Positions 1 to 11,785 of a stretch of DNA of 64,000 nucleotides are shown here, piece by piece; within the stretch, counting starts at the first letter, position 1, and each line of letters starts with the position of its first letter. Position numbers and translations under genes: made by a program. The notes beneath the pieces were generated by a model. That model ran no database searches and was not told the DNA's origin. It was given only the letters and a program-made list of their open reading frames with translations. The DNA comes from Nipponacmea schrenckii (lineage: Eukaryota > Mollusca > Gastropoda > Lottiidae): assembly GCA_030562195.1 (NCBI GenBank), contig JAUJPP010000005.1, positions 9,482,826 through 9,546,825 on the forward strand. The letters run 5' to 3'.

Positions 1-312
1 AACTGTAATGTTTGTAGTCTTGACCGACCAGACATGACTTTAACTATCAAAAAAAATATTATAATCCTTGTAGTCTTTTACATCAGGACAAGGCTATAAA
101 AATTAAAGAATGAATTCTGTAGTCTGGTTCATCCAGATATAGCTTTAAAATTAAACAGCATAATAACTATTAAACTGTGTAATCTTAGTAGTCTTTTACA
201 TCCAGAAAATATATAAATAGAATTAAATTGAATAATTTTTGTAGTGTCTTTTACATCCAGACATGGTATAAACAATCAAAATTTAACAGTGTTATGATTG
301 TAGTCTTGAACT
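1..312. repeat. Diverged ~60-bp tandem repeat
   Basis: About five poorly conserved copies of a unit that starts 'tgtagtctttta', continues 'catccagacatggctat' and ends in an A-rich tail. Copies lie near positions 10, 70, 118, 186 and 240, with a last start near 298. Copies differ by many substitutions and small indels, so the array looks old and may continue left of the window. Confidence 0.6.
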
Positions 313-714
313 CCTAGCAAATAATATCTAAGGACATATAGTTACGTCATCAAATGCTTACTTTTAGTGGGATAAAAAGAAACACAAAGCACTTTAAAAA
401 GGTTCCCTTGTTTGCGAGAAATAATTTCAAAACCTCATTACAGTCCCTTTAAAGTATGGCATACTTTTTTTGTAAGAATAAAAAAAATCTGATATTCCAC
501 AGTAATTTATAGATTGAACCTGAATAAACTCCATATGAAGAGTTCTTGATAACAATTATCCAGTATTAACTCACAGCAAAATGACAGTTATCCCCCTTCT
601 TCAAGTTCAACAAAAGCATTTTTTTAGCAGAATTAAATTGATTTTACCATTATATGATATCCGTTAAGTACACGACAATTATTCTAAACCCAGAATAAGA
701 GCTTTTATGCCATG
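313..714. other. Unique AT-rich sequence, nothing recognised
   Basis: No open frame of note, no repeat unit and no recognised element. Confidence 0.5.
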
Positions 715-965
715 GAAAGTGTTTTTCTGTTTAGAAAAAGTGTTTGAAGGAGATTATATTGACATGGGCGGAGCTTACAAGGGTGGTAGTCAGTTAATTC
801 AAAACAAAAAAAACTTTTTTTCTTCACTATGTATGATCTCACAAGATTGTTATTGATCTACCGTTCTGGTTTCTAAGATTCTGAAAGCATTTTTTATGTT
901 TAGAAAATGTGTTTAAAGGAGATTGTTTTCAAATAGGCGGAGTTACGATGACAGTAACCTGCCAG
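715..965. repeat. Two-copy ~168-bp direct repeat
   Basis: The stretch at 715-795 (gaaagtgtttttctgtttag, then gtgtttgaaggagatt and gggcggag) is repeated in diverged form at 883-965. This is a local duplication of unknown origin. A 63-codon open frame crossing the right copy and the adjacent S1 fragment resembles no protein I know. Confidence 0.5.
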
Positions 966-984
966 TCAAAAAGGGACTGTTCTA

Positions 985-1180
985 CACCTAATTGGTCAAA
1001 TGGAAACAGTCAACACTATGCAGAGAGCAGTGATGGAGTTTTAGTCTATTTTTTTTCAATTTCCAACTGTGGGAGGATCTTTAACATGAACAGCCTGTAG
1101 CACACGGACCTTGGTTTATTGTCCTTTAGGAACAACTAAACTTTTTTTCCGTGTCAGTCCCTTAGGGCTGCCTCGCACTT
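985..1180 (-). mobile_element. S1 SINE-like fragment, diverged
   Basis: Carries the S1 body landmarks read on the plus strand: a degraded 'atggagtttta', then 'atttccaactgt', 'ggatctttaacatg', 'cagcctgtagcacac' and 'gtgtcagtccctta'. The tRNA-like head that should follow is missing. S1 is taken to run head-first, so this copy lies on the minus strand. It is a degraded, truncated copy. Confidence 0.65.
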
Positions 1181-1254
1181 GATGGAGTTAATTAAGAAAG
1201 GTCTCTGGAAAGATCTTGTAACAGTCCCAGAAGCCTGGCCTTCAAAGAGTTTCA

Positions 1255-1390
1255 CCTAATGGACAACGCCATGCAGGGTGCAATAAGGGAAATTTTTCCA
1301 GGACAGCAGCATTAACCTACTCATTTGCGATTTCCAATTGTCGAGGGATCTAAAACATGCACAGCCTGCAGCACACTGGACCTCAACTGC
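1255..1390 (-). mobile_element. S1 SINE-like fragment
   Basis: Second partial S1 copy with 'gccatgcagggtgcaat', 'aggacagcagcattaacc', 'gtcgagggatct' and 'cagcctgcagcacactgg'. Only the body is present; head and tail end are absent. It may be a rearranged continuation of the neighbouring fragment or a separate insertion. Confidence 0.7.
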
Positions 1391-2070
1391 CATGTTATGT
1401 TAGAAGTGAATCAAATGTTTCTTTCATACAGTAACAGTCCAAGATGTCTGCCTTTAAAAGCACTCAATATGTACCATATAAATCATATTATGTTTCTATA
1501 GCCTATTCTTTGACAGAGAAAAAATGAAAAGAAACTGAAACTTTGATGGAATACTTCCTAAGTAAGAAAATGTTAACCTTAGCCAAACAAAACGGTTTTA
1601 AACCAATTACAACAACAGTTAAACGATGATGCACAACATTTAAATAAGCAAAAACATTTTACTTTCATTTTATCTGTGTTATTCACGTATATCATTATTC
1701 CAAAAAAGGAAAATATTAGGTATGAATGTTACATTATTATTATCGGTAAAGTGATCTGAAAATAAAATTTATAATGATGAATGATGTCTGGGTACATCCA
1801 TTTTCCCTGACATCTCGGACAAATTTCAAATAGTTTTATATCTTTGATAATAATAGTTTGAAATTGTACTCTATTCAAAAGGATCATTTCCGTCACTTCA
1901 TGGGACTTTTTGATCTTCGTTAAATAATTCAGCAGACGCAGTATAATAAATGAATATTCAATTTTCATGACTAAGGAGGCGTTTCCGACACGACAGAGCT
2001 TTTGAGAATCAAAATTGTTATTGATAACCGCTTTTAAAATTTCATTACAATCTGTACTAATAAAAATGTC
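1391..2070. other. Unique AT-rich sequence, nothing recognised
   Basis: Only short open frames; the 79-codon minus-strand frame at 1729-1968 has no recognisable domain and AT-driven composition. No repeat unit seen. Confidence 0.5.
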
Positions 2071-2074
2071 CTAA

Positions 2075-2255
2075 ATAATGTCCTTAGCAACCATGACCGT
2101 CTGCCAAAGAACTATAATTTACAAGGATAATAATTCAAGATTGTGTTGTCTTTGGTCAAACCTCTTTGCATCAATCTTTGCCTCCATAATAATGTCCTTA
2201 GCAACCATGAATTTTTACAAGGATAACAATTTGGGATTGTGTTATACTATATTTA
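2075..2255 (-). repeat. ~113-bp tandem duplication of a degraded S2 end
   Basis: The phrase 'ataatgtccttagcaacc' occurs at 2075 and again at 2188. Between and after these are degraded versions of the S2 3' part read in reverse ('tttacaaggataa', 'ggtcaaacctctttgcat'). I infer an old S2 fragment that was locally duplicated. Confidence 0.5.
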
Positions 2256-2290
2256 GTTTGTTGCTCACAATTTATTTCTCCTTACTATAA

Positions 2291-2934
2291 TAAATAAAAA
2301 CAATTATAGTTTAGATATTGAACTGCAGGCCTATCATCATTCTTATAATTAATTATATTAAACATATTTTCTTTTTAAGTGGGAATTGTAAGGAGAACTT
2401 TGTATATACATTTTGTTGATATTTCTTTCAGATGATCACTATAAGTCGGTACCGCCAAATTATTATCTTGTTTATTTCTATTTACTTACTGAACTAACAG
2501 CACTTTGAAATATATAGTTCTAGCTCTATGACCTAGGCCTGTGAGAATACTTTTCTCATATCACCATAACACCAACCAAGATAAGAACCCACCAGCACTA
2601 TTAGCCTGATGTAACTGACGCTCTAACACATTCTGCTACAACCCATCCTCAAATTCTCTTGATTAGAAAGAACACTGTAATATACACAAATAAATTCAAT
2701 ATCGTAATTGACCTTCCAACATGCCAAGTAGATTTAACGAACCTCTGCTGATGGAAAACAAATATTTTAATTGTAAGGAATTTCTAAATTGAAATATTTC
2801 AGCTAAGAAAATGGTATTTTTTACTTTCGTTAATTTAAGAATGTTAGAATTTTATTTAATTACTTTTAAACTCACCAGGGGGCAGTTATTTAATAAATCT
2901 TAAACACAAACTTTTTAAATGAAGTGCCACAATT
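2291..2934. other. Unique AT-rich sequence, nothing recognised
   Basis: No coding signal and no repeat identified. Confidence 0.5.
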
Positions 2935-3175
2935 GATAAATTAGATTAAGTGTTTAAACGTTCATGTTAAAATTATACTTGAAGTGGCATATCTTAATAT
3001 GTTTGCACTCATCATCAGTTTATATGGTATAGTATTACATTGTCATCATAAGTGCAAATGATAAATTAATTAAGTGTTTAAATGTTCATGTTAAAATTAT
3101 ACTTGAAGTGGCATATCTTAATATGTTTGCACTCATCATCAGTTTATATGGTATAGTATTACATTGTCATCATCA
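2935..3175. repeat. ~120-bp duplicated lead-in to the 34-bp array
   Basis: A block containing 'taagtgtttaaacgttcatg', 'acttgaagtggcatatc' and 'atgtttgcactcatcatcag' occurs twice, at about 2938-3060 and 3061-3175. Each ends in one copy of the 34-bp unit. The array next to it probably grew from the end of the second block. Confidence 0.75.
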
Positions 3176-4083
3176 GTCTATATGGTATAGTATTACATTG
3201 TCATCATCAGTTTATATGGTATAGTATTACATTGATCATCATTAATTAAGTTACATGTTCATGTTATATGGTATAGTATACATTGTCATCATCAGTCTAT
3301 ATGGTATAGTATAACATTGTCATCATCAGTTTATATGGTATAGTATAACATTGTCATCATCAGTTTATATGGTATAGTATTACATTGTCATCATCAGTTT
3401 ATATGGTATAGTATTACATTGTCATCATCAGTTTATATGGTATAGTATAACATTGTCATCATCAGTTTATATGGTATAGTATTACATTGTCATCATCAGT
3501 TTATATGGTATAGTATAACATTGTCATCATCAGTTATTATGGTATAGTATTACATTGTCATCATCAGTTATATGGTATAGTATTACATTGTCATCATCAG
3601 TTTATATGGTATAGTATAACATTGTCATCATCAGTTTATATGGTATAGTATAACATTGTCATCATCAGTTTATATGGTATAGTATTACATTGTCATCATC
3701 AGTTTATATGGTATAGTATAACATTGTCATCATCAGTTTATATGGTATAGTATTACATTGTCATCATCAGTTTATATGGTATAGTATTACATTGTCATCA
3801 TCAGTTATATATGGTATAGTATTACATTGTCATCATCAGTTTATATGGTATAGTATTACATTGTCATCATCAGTTTATATGGTATAGTATACATTGTCAT
3901 CATCAGTTTATATGGTATAGTATTACATTGTCATCATCAGTTTATATGGTATAGTATAACATTGTCATCATCAGTTTATATGGTATAGTATTACATTGTC
4001 ATCATCAGTTATATGGTATAGTATTACATTGTCATCATCAGTTTATATGGTATAGTATAACATTGTCATCATCAGTTTATATG
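3126..4083. repeat. 34-bp satellite array, about 28 copies
   Basis: Repeat unit is 34 bp, built from 'agtttatatggtatag' followed by 'tattacattgtcatcatc'. Main variants are tattac/tataac, single T losses, and one degenerate patch near 3225-3290 that carries a piece of the lead-in block (catgttcatg). Copies are otherwise nearly identical, pointing to recent expansion or homogenisation. An 86-codon plus-strand frame at 4063-4323 begins in the last copy and looks accidental. Confidence 0.93.
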
Positions 4084-6150
4084 TTATACTACTCCTTAGT
4101 TTTATTATACACAATGTTTCAACAATTAACAATTGATGGTTGCGTGTGCCAGTGTCACGAGGCCCCGTTTTATTTTGAAGTATTTGTTAGATGTATTTGT
4201 GAGTATTACAAGGCCTTATTTTATATTTTTATAAATACATTAGGGAACCTATCTTTAAAAGTCCATAATTCAATTATATCGACGCTGCCCTCCATTGGAG
4301 AGTTACTCTTAAATGTCATCTAGATTCGTGAATTAGCCAAAATCGAATTATTCAAGAAGTAATTAATATTTTTGATATTTATCATGCAATATCATTGACC
4401 TTTCTGGAGTGTATGTACAAAGTTGAGTTTGTATTAGATACCCGAAACTTCTTGTTAATTACCTGTCAAAAAAAAATTTCAACTTTAAATCATCGAAATT
4501 GAAAGTTTAAAAGTTTCAAAAGGTCCGAAATCCATGGAATAATGGATCGCTGCCATGCTCGTAGCTGTTCACAGTTCTAGTTGTAAATTTGACATTGTAA
4601 AATACGATGTTATCAGCCTTTTAACCTGTATTTGAATTTCTTGTCCAACAATGGAGACAAGAATTTCAGTAATTTATCGTTAAACCGTTTATCAACTTGG
4701 TAATATAATATACACAAACCTTAATTAGGTTAAGTCAGGTAATCTACATAATGCCGTAAAATTCTCAATAAATACCCTAAAAAAGGACAAGAAATGACAA
4801 ATAACAAGATTACTACTAGACTGGTAGTCCAAAATACAATAAATTTCACCGCAAAAAATAGTGGCAAGTGGATTAAACAACATAGTTGAACAGAATTCTG
4901 TCAAATTTCCACTTCACCTGTCAAATTTAACACTGGAAATTGACACCGTTTAAATGTAAATTTGGTCCACGCAATTTTCTGTTTCATTTCATGTTATAAA
5001 TAAACTTCATTTGCCGTGTAACCCAAAACCTATTTAAATTTAATTCCGTTGCTCTGCAATTTGCGAACTGACATAAACCATGAAGCAATTTCACAAATTT
5101 TCTGTCGAGTCCCAAATTAAAATTGGTCTTTCAGACAAATAATTTGATAGTTTCTGACCAATTTAACATATTTGCACACTTTCCTTGACAACACCTCGAC
5201 TTCATAAAATGTCATTAAACCTAATTTGTCTGTCAGTAAAAATTACCTTTTCTGGACCGAGCAGACGGTCTGTTTGACTTCTGTTTGTACACAGCCCCAG
5301 TAGAATGGTAATGATAGGGAATCTTAGCCAGCTGGACTTAATTCATAACCAGGATTGATGGTAGGCCTAAATAATACATAGTTGTTTATTTATCAAAATA
5401 CAACATGTCGTCCCGCGGAGATGCACAGGTAAAGTGAGAACAAAGGGGAGTAACCCTAACTATAGGGGTGCAGTTCGTTTCAAGCTATCTTACACAAAAG
5501 AGTTGGTTCGTGAAGAACATTTTACTAAATATAATCTATGGCGCGGAAGAGGTACAATTCCGAGTTTTTTTTACACGTAGCCCGACAATCTGAACCTACA
5601 AAGTTTTTTTCGCGACATAATTTTAATCCAATCAAAACCTGTAGAACCTGTTTCTTCATAGCAAGTCTGTTTGTACATTGAAGACGTACAATTTCTAGGT
5701 TTTTTAAACACAAACCCACTGAATTAAATAAAAAAAACATAATAGAAATTTTAATCTGTAATCCAAAATGGACATCATTAAATTTAATCGACAATTTCTC
5801 GAGTAATTGTAAAATCCTGATTAGAATACAAAACATTACAGTTAATTAGATTTTCAATGACTGTTTTCGCGTCAAATCTCTTCAGCAGCTCCGTCAATGG
5901 TCTCCTCGGCCATCATTTGATTCCCTTCAATCAGTCTAATGATAATAGTTTGTCTTGATAAAGACATTAACATTTTAAAAACAACGTTAACTACCACCTT
6001 GTGACATTTGGCCAAATTGCTTTAATCAAAAATGACCAACTCAAAGGTTGTAAATATAAAATTTTAATGTCTATAATTGACCTGACTTTGACTTGTGGGC
6101 TTTCTATATTAATGTTTTTATATGGTTTTGTCTGTTAGGTTTGACAAGCA
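4084..6150. other. Unique AT-rich sequence, about 2 kb
   Basis: No element recognised and no exon I can support. The 103-codon minus-strand frame at 5525-5836 is one of the longest frames here that does not lie in a repeat, but its translation shows no domain, signal peptide or family motif I recognise. It is a marginal hypothetical at best. Confidence 0.5.
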
Positions 6151-6720
6151 AATACCAGTATTATACCAGTTCAGAGCGTTTAAAGATGGGTTACCTTATT
6201 TTCCTCAAATACCAGTATTTTAAGATTGGGGTGTTTAAAGATGGGTTACCTTATTTTCATAAAAATACCAGTATTATACCAGTTCAGAGCATTTAAAGAT
6301 GGGTTACCTTATTTTCAACGAATACCAGTATTAAAGGTCAGAGTGTTTAAAGATGGGTACCTTATTTCATTGAATACCAATATTTAAAGGCCAAGAGGTT
6401 TAAAGATGGGTTACCTTATTTTCATCAAATACCAGTATTATTAGATTGTAAGATTGGGGTGTTTAAAGATGGGTCACCTTATTTCATTATACCATTATTT
6501 AGATGAGGTTATAAATGGGTTACCTCATTTTCATAAAATCCAGTAGGTTAAGGCCAGATGTTTAAAATGGCTTCCTTTATTCATAGATATCAGTTTTAAA
6601 TGATGGAGTACGGTTATAGGACCAATATTTAAGAAATTAAAATGGTTCCATTCATAATACAGTGGTTATTAATTGTAGATTAGGGGTCTTAAAGATAGAT
6701 TCTTATATTTGGTTATAAAT
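6150..6720. repeat. ~56-bp tandem array decaying to the right
   Basis: Units contain 'tttaaagatgggttacctta', 'ttttcat' and 'aaataccagtatta'. Clear starts are near 6179, 6234, 6292, 6347 and 6401. From about 6480 the copies lose many single bases and become hard to follow by 6720. The gradient is either decay at the array edge or a poorly polished consensus. Confidence 0.85.
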
Positions 6721-7210
6721 ATAGATCAAAAATCCATGACGAGTTAGTGCAATGAAAGGCTTCATTAGATTGTCTAGTAGAAAGCACCCTTAATAATTAA
6801 TCCACAGGAAGTCACAACATAATCTAAGATATAATTTTAGAATTCTGGTATAAATATAGCAATAATCCTATCATTGAGAGAAAAAACTCAAAACTGAGTG
6901 GTAGAAAGGCTTATGGGATGAGGATTGTCTACGAACAAAGCCACCGACTTAATATTAACCAATCGCGATGTAACTAATCAACCTAACTAACCAATCACAT
7001 CTTTTCTTACACGGAAATAACCCATAAATACATATAAATGAAATGGACTATAATTTTCGCTTGACTGGATAAAGAGATAAAAAGATTTTGATGAAATAGA
7101 CTATATTATAATATTCCTGGTTTATCAGATAAATAGTAAGATTGTTACAGAATTATTGTCTGGTTTTTACCATTATTACCATTATTTTAACTTAATCTCT
7201 ACTAGTAACT
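6721..7210. other. AT-rich sequence, nothing recognised
   Basis: No coding potential or repeat unit identified. Confidence 0.5.
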
Positions 7211-8140
7211 TCTCATTCTTGAAGTATTACGCTGGGATAAGTCATAAATCATATAGCAACATGGTTTAAAGGAAGGTTGTCCTCTAAATTACTTCCCTTG
7301 TAGTATGTGATTGGACAATGGGGGTAATTCTCGAAGTATTAAGCTGGGATAAGTCATAAATCATATAGCAACATGGTTTAAAGGAAGGTTGTCCTCTAAA
7401 TTACTTCCCTTATAGTATGTGATTGGACAAGGGGGGTAATTCTTGAAGTATTAAGCTGGGATAAGTCATAAATCATATAGCAAATGGTTTAAAGGAAGGT
7501 TTACCTCTAAATTACTTCCCTTGTAGTATGTGATTGGACAATGGGGGTAATTCTTGAAGTATTAGCTGAGATAAGTTAAATCATATACCATTTTAAAGAA
7601 ATTGTCTTAAAACTTATTTCCTTTTTAGTAGTAACAAGGGGTCATTCTTGAAGTATTAAGCTGGGATAAGTCATAAATCATATAGCAACATGGTTTAAAG
7701 GAAGGTTGTCCTCTAAATTACTTCCCTTGTAGTATGTGATTGGACAAGGGGGGTAATTCTCGAAGTATTAAGTCATAAATCATACAGCAACATGGTTTAA
7801 AGGAAGGTTTACCTCTAAATTACTTCCCTTGTAGTATGTGATTGGACAATGGGGGTAATTCTTGAAGTATTAAGCTGGGATAAGTCATAAATCATATAGC
7901 AACATGGTTTAAAGGAAGGTTGTCCTCTAAATTACTTCCCTTGTAGTATGTGATTGGACAATGGGGGTAATTCTTGAAGTATTAAGCTGGGATAAGTCAT
8001 AAATCATATAGCAACATGGTTTAAAGGAAGGTTGTCCTCTAAATTACTTCCCTTGTAGTATGTGATTGGACAATGGGGGTCATTCTTGAAGTATTAAGAT
8101 GGGATAAGTCATAAATCATTAAAGGAAGCTTTTCCTCTAT
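7211..8140. repeat. ~111-bp tandem array, 8-9 copies
   Basis: Units start 'attcttgaagtattaagctg' and contain 'gggataagtcataaatc', 'atggtttaaaggaaggtt' and 'acttcccttgtagtatgtg'. Starts are near 7213, 7329, 7439, 7549, 7643, 7757, 7859, 7970 and 8082. Most copies are almost identical. The copy near 7549-7640 is heavily deleted and the final copy breaks off near 8120. Confidence 0.93.
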
Positions 8141-8525
8141 ACAAATGATTAAAATTCATGACTTATAATCCTAGATTACTTCCCCTGTTTTATGTGATGG
8201 AACAATGACAATGCTACTTCCAATTTGAAGGAAGGAACTTGAACAAAAATGATGTTTGAAAATGGTCTTGAATCGAAGTCATTATTCTGGTACTATTAAC
8301 AAAAAAACAGTTTAATATGAGTACTTATTCTCCAGTAAATGGTACTTCAACAGAAAATCATTTTGGTCATGTACTTTTAATGGAAATTTGATGACAGTAA
8401 GTTTGATGTAATAATGGCATTGGGTTATAATAAAACAGTCTGAAATCTCTATTATCATTTTAAAGGGGAATTGTCTGCTATCACAAAAAATACAACTATG
8501 TTTGTTTTCGTACAAGACCTTCAAG
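8141..8525. other. AT-rich sequence, nothing recognised
   Basis: A 72-codon minus-strand frame at 8312-8530 runs into the adjacent S1 head; its translation has no recognisable features. Confidence 0.45.
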
Positions 8526-8640
8526 GGCATAGGTTGGCTCAGTGAGTTAGATGCTTGCTTGCTAATCTGAAGGTCCAGGGTTCAATCCTGGCATAGGGAT
8601 AGGTACTTGATTCAGGTGAACGGGGCTCAAAATGAAATGA
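8526..8640 (+). mobile_element. S1 SINE-like tRNA-derived head
   Basis: Best-preserved S1 head in the window. An A-box-like 'ttggctcagtgagttaga' at 8533-8550 is followed by 'tgcttgcttgctaatctg' and a B-box-like 'gggttcaatcctgg' near 8578-8591. A-box to B-box spacing is that of a tRNA-type Pol III promoter. The sequence then jumps to the opposite-orientation S1 end motif, so the copy is rearranged. It is a SINE head rather than a tRNA gene because the acceptor stem does not pair and the same unit recurs with a fixed body. Confidence 0.75.
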
Positions 8641-8875
8641 AATGATGGGAGTTTTTCATCTTATTCTTCTGCACCCTAATAGGCTAATGAAATGAATGAA
8701 GTTTTACGTCCTACTCTTCTACACCTAATGGGCTAATGAAGACAGAATGAAATGAATGGAGTTTTACGTCCTACTCTTCTACACCTTATGGGCTGATGAA
8801 GACAGAATGAAATGAATGGAGTTTTACTTCCTACTCTTCTACACCTTATGGGCTGATGAAGACAGTAATATAGAA
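8630..8875. repeat. 60-bp tandem array made of the S1 end
   Basis: About four units of 60 bp containing 'aatgaatggagttttacg', 'tcctactcttctacacc' and 'tgggctgatgaagacag'. This is the S1 terminal segment found singly at other loci, so the array is a tandem expansion of part of the element next to it. Confidence 0.85.
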
Positions 8876-9026
8876 AAAGCATTCATTCAAATATGACAAA
8901 AAACCAAGGATGAGCACTTTAAAAAAATTAGTCAACTGTCCTTGCAAATTTCGTTTCATTGCACACTTCAAGGTGTTGCACTTTAAAATAAAGAAATCAC
9001 ATAAATGCATGTTAATGTTACAAAAA

Positions 9027-9145
9027 AAATAAACGCCGTTCTACTTCCTACTGTTCTGCACCTTATGGGCTAATGAAGACGCAATGCCATGCAGTGTGTA
9101 ATGAGGGAACTGTCCAACCCAGTATTTTGATTTATTTATTGCGAT
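9027..9145 (-). mobile_element. S1 SINE-like fragment
   Basis: Contains 'ttctgcaccttatgggc', 'taatgaagacgcaatgc' and 'catgcagtgtgtaatgag', then loses similarity. Head absent. Confidence 0.7.
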
Positions 9146-9564
9146 TTTTGGACTGAAATTTCTGGGTTGTCTCCCTTTAAAGATCGTATCAAGTTATTAT
9201 TGAATAATTTCTGCCTTTCATCTCAGCTTATTTAACCCTTTCTCAGTGCTTCAATCAGCTGGAATAACAGGAATTATTCTCTCTTGATGCCTGACCGATT
9301 CCTTGATGACCATTTTATGAGAGGCGTTAAAGAGACAAGCTATAAACCATGTCACTAGCTCTTAACTGTCAATCAACGCCATTAGCATGTGGGAAATAAA
9401 TTGTGCCGAAGGAAAGGAGATTTTTTTGAATTTGTTAGTCATGAGTTTATTTGGTCTTCAGATAATTTTGCAGGCTCATTTCCTTCCTTCAGCAGCATTA
9501 ACAGACAAACTCAAAAACTTGAGGCTTTAAAGAATAAATAAACCATTTATTCCTCCAACATTTC
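9146..9564. other. Unique sequence, nothing recognised
   Basis: No repeat unit or exon seen. Confidence 0.45.
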
Positions 9565-9715
9565 AGGGGTCTTATTCTCCAAAACTTAATTCAAGATGAT
9601 TTTTAGTGTACCAGTCATCTGATTGGTCAATTATTAATATCTATTTTAAATTTTGATTTATTGTCCAATCAGATTACTGTATTACTTAAAATCTTGGATT
9701 TGAAAGAAAAAAAAC
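9565..9715. mobile_element. MITE-A copy (foldback element)
   Basis: Starts with 'cttattctccaaaacttaat' and 'gatgatttttagtg', then has opposed arms 'tctgattggtcaa' (about 9620) and 'ttgtccaatcaga' (about 9662) around an AT-rich centre. The same layout recurs at 41656, 46283 and 62775. It is short, has inverted symmetry and no coding capacity, which fits a non-autonomous DNA element. Target-site duplication not established. Confidence 0.65.
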
Positions 9716-9732
9716 CCCAAAGTTCATCTTGA

Positions 9733-9810
9733 TCAGGGCATGGATTGAACCCTGGATCCTCAGGTTAGTGAGCAAGCACCTAACTCACTGAGCCACCGTG
9801 GTTCGTAACC
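9733..9810 (-). mobile_element. S1 SINE-like head
   Basis: Reads 'ggattgaaccctggatcctc', 'aggttagtgagcaagcac' and 'ctcactgagccaccgtgg' on the plus strand. On the minus strand this gives A box then B box in tRNA order. Body absent, so only the head is seen, immediately beside MITE-A. Confidence 0.75.
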
Positions 9811-10869
9811 ATGCAGCTAAAAAACAAAATGGTTCTGTTGATGTAGAAGCTAAAGCTTGTCTTACTTATTGAATTGTGAGCAACACGAAGTGTGCAATAA
9901 TGGCCACTTTCTAAGAACATCTTCATGAACCTGTTCTTTCTAATTTCAAACTTTTCTGCTCGAGTGATGAAGCTTACAACCAACATGCAGTGTGTAATAA
10001 GGTTAACTAAGTAAGAAGCAGTACTTACTCAGTCTCAGTCAATTTCAAACCCGCGAGGGATGTTGGAATTATGCCACAATGAATCTTAGTGCAGACTGAA
10101 TCAATCTTGCAACCTCCCTCCCTAATGGCACGGAAAAACAATGCTTTTAAAAAATCCAGACCAAATTTGAATATTACTCTCATAAGTCATCCTGCCTAAA
10201 CACTCTAAGGCCATCTTGAACCTCAACAGGCGGAGCCAACCTCTAGGAACTCAGGGGTTGATTAGTGGGCAGACTGATAGATAGGGAGGGAGGGAAGTGA
10301 GGACAAGATTCCCAAAATGGAAGCCCTGTATGGCCATAAGGGAAATCCTACCCCTTGGGTTTTATCCCTGAAAATTTTTGAGAAATAGATCAGATTTGGA
10401 TCATTCTAAGACATATGTTGGATCAAATTTCAATTTTCTTAGAAATAAAGTGAAGGTAAAATTGGGAGTAGAAACTGATTTTCTGTAGGTAGGGGAAGAC
10501 ACACCCACGCCCAACCCACCCCCCCCCCCCCTACCTAAAACTCTAACTAGGGCTATCACATAGAACAAGTCAATAACTTCAATTTACGACGACCCATCAA
10601 GCTGATTGACTAATGATTTAACGCAAGATTTATGACGTTAAAACATAAAAAAATTCCCAAGAGAAGGTGATGACAAAATGTTGCTTTGACATTTCAAAGT
10701 AAATTACCGAAACCAAGCACAAGACATGAAAATTAAAACCAACAGACGACAAATCTATAAAGAGCCACGTGGCATCCATTAACAAATACTGCTCCAACGG
10801 GGAAGATAACCCAGTTGTTTCCCCTTGAGACAATGTTTTAGTCCGAGAGTAATACTTTAATCAGTGTTG
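9811..10869. other. Unique sequence with a poly-C run
   Basis: Contains a C-rich run at about 10508-10532 (accc then a run of Cs) and a purine-rich patch near 10280-10310 (gatagggagggagggaag). Short open frames at 9780-9986 and 10630-10833 on the minus strand have no recognisable product. Confidence 0.5.
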
Positions 10870-11290
10870 ACAGATCTACTCCAGTAGATTCGAATTAATT
10901 AAGTAGATCAGGGTTGTTGATTCACTTTATTTACCAGTCATGTCAGACGAGCATGGTTGTGCAAGACTCACTCACTGGTTTTATTACTCAAAGCATAGAA
11001 TTAGCTAAGTAGACCAGGGGTTGTTGATTGGCTTTATTAACCAGTCATGTCAGACAAGCATGGTTGTACCAGACTCACACTGGTTGTATTTACTCAAGGC
11101 CAAGTACTTTCGAATTAGTTAAGTAAACAGGGTTTTTGATTGGCTTTATTTACCAGTCATGTCAGACGAACATGGTTGTGCAAGACTCTCTGATTGTATT
11201 TCCTCAAGGTCAAGCACTTTTGAATGAGTTAAGTAGACCAATATTGTTGATTGACTTTATTTACCAGTCATGTCTGAAAAATGTTGATTA
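10870..11290. repeat. ~115-bp tandem repeat, about 3.5 copies
   Basis: Units contain 'cgaattaattaagtagatc', 'gggttgttgatt', 'tttatttaccagtcatgtc' and 'agacgagcatggttgtg'. Four recognisable starts lie near 10890, 11000, 11109 and 11219, with moderate divergence between copies. Confidence 0.85.
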
Positions 11291-11785
11291 AGGCGTAGTT
11301 GCAAAAATGTCAAACTGAATATATTTTGGTTATATTTGCAAGTTAGGATTAGTCTTGTTTGAGAGAGAGTGACTGTAGGCCTGATTAACCAGTCTAGCAC
11401 GGCCGTGAATTTGTTTACATTTCAGGGACATATTTTGAAAGACATACGTTAAAGTTTATTTACAATATCTGGTTCGTTAGAAAATGACAAGTTAACGATC
11501 GCTTCATATTAAAACAGTAAATTTCTAAGCAGATGTACCGTATCAAAGTTATGACACAAAATTTAATGATTTATGACGTGGGTTTGTAAAGTTTTGTGAG
11601 TAGTTATCTTATATTACCATATATAGTATTTTTGGCGGTAAAATATACCGAATTATCCCATCATCAGCAGACGCTATGAATTTTATACAATAACTGTCTG
11701 TTTGGTATACTTGTATACTAGTATATAGTAATTCAATCATACTTTACTATCAATACTTCAGATTCCAATGTACATTACAGTTAGA
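11291..11785. other. Unique AT-rich sequence
   Basis: Nothing recognised; a short alternating 'gtatacttgtatactagtat' stretch lies near 11705. Confidence 0.5.

Noticed and set aside
8526..8600. Possible functional tRNA gene
   Set aside because: A and B boxes are present, but there is no convincing acceptor stem, and the same unit is repeated many times with a fixed non-tRNA body, which fits a SINE.
10508..10532. Poly-C run as a possible quadruplex or i-motif regulatory site
   Set aside because: A single homopolymer run without spaced G/C tracts; such runs are also frequent assembly errors. The run at 42828-42842 is similar.
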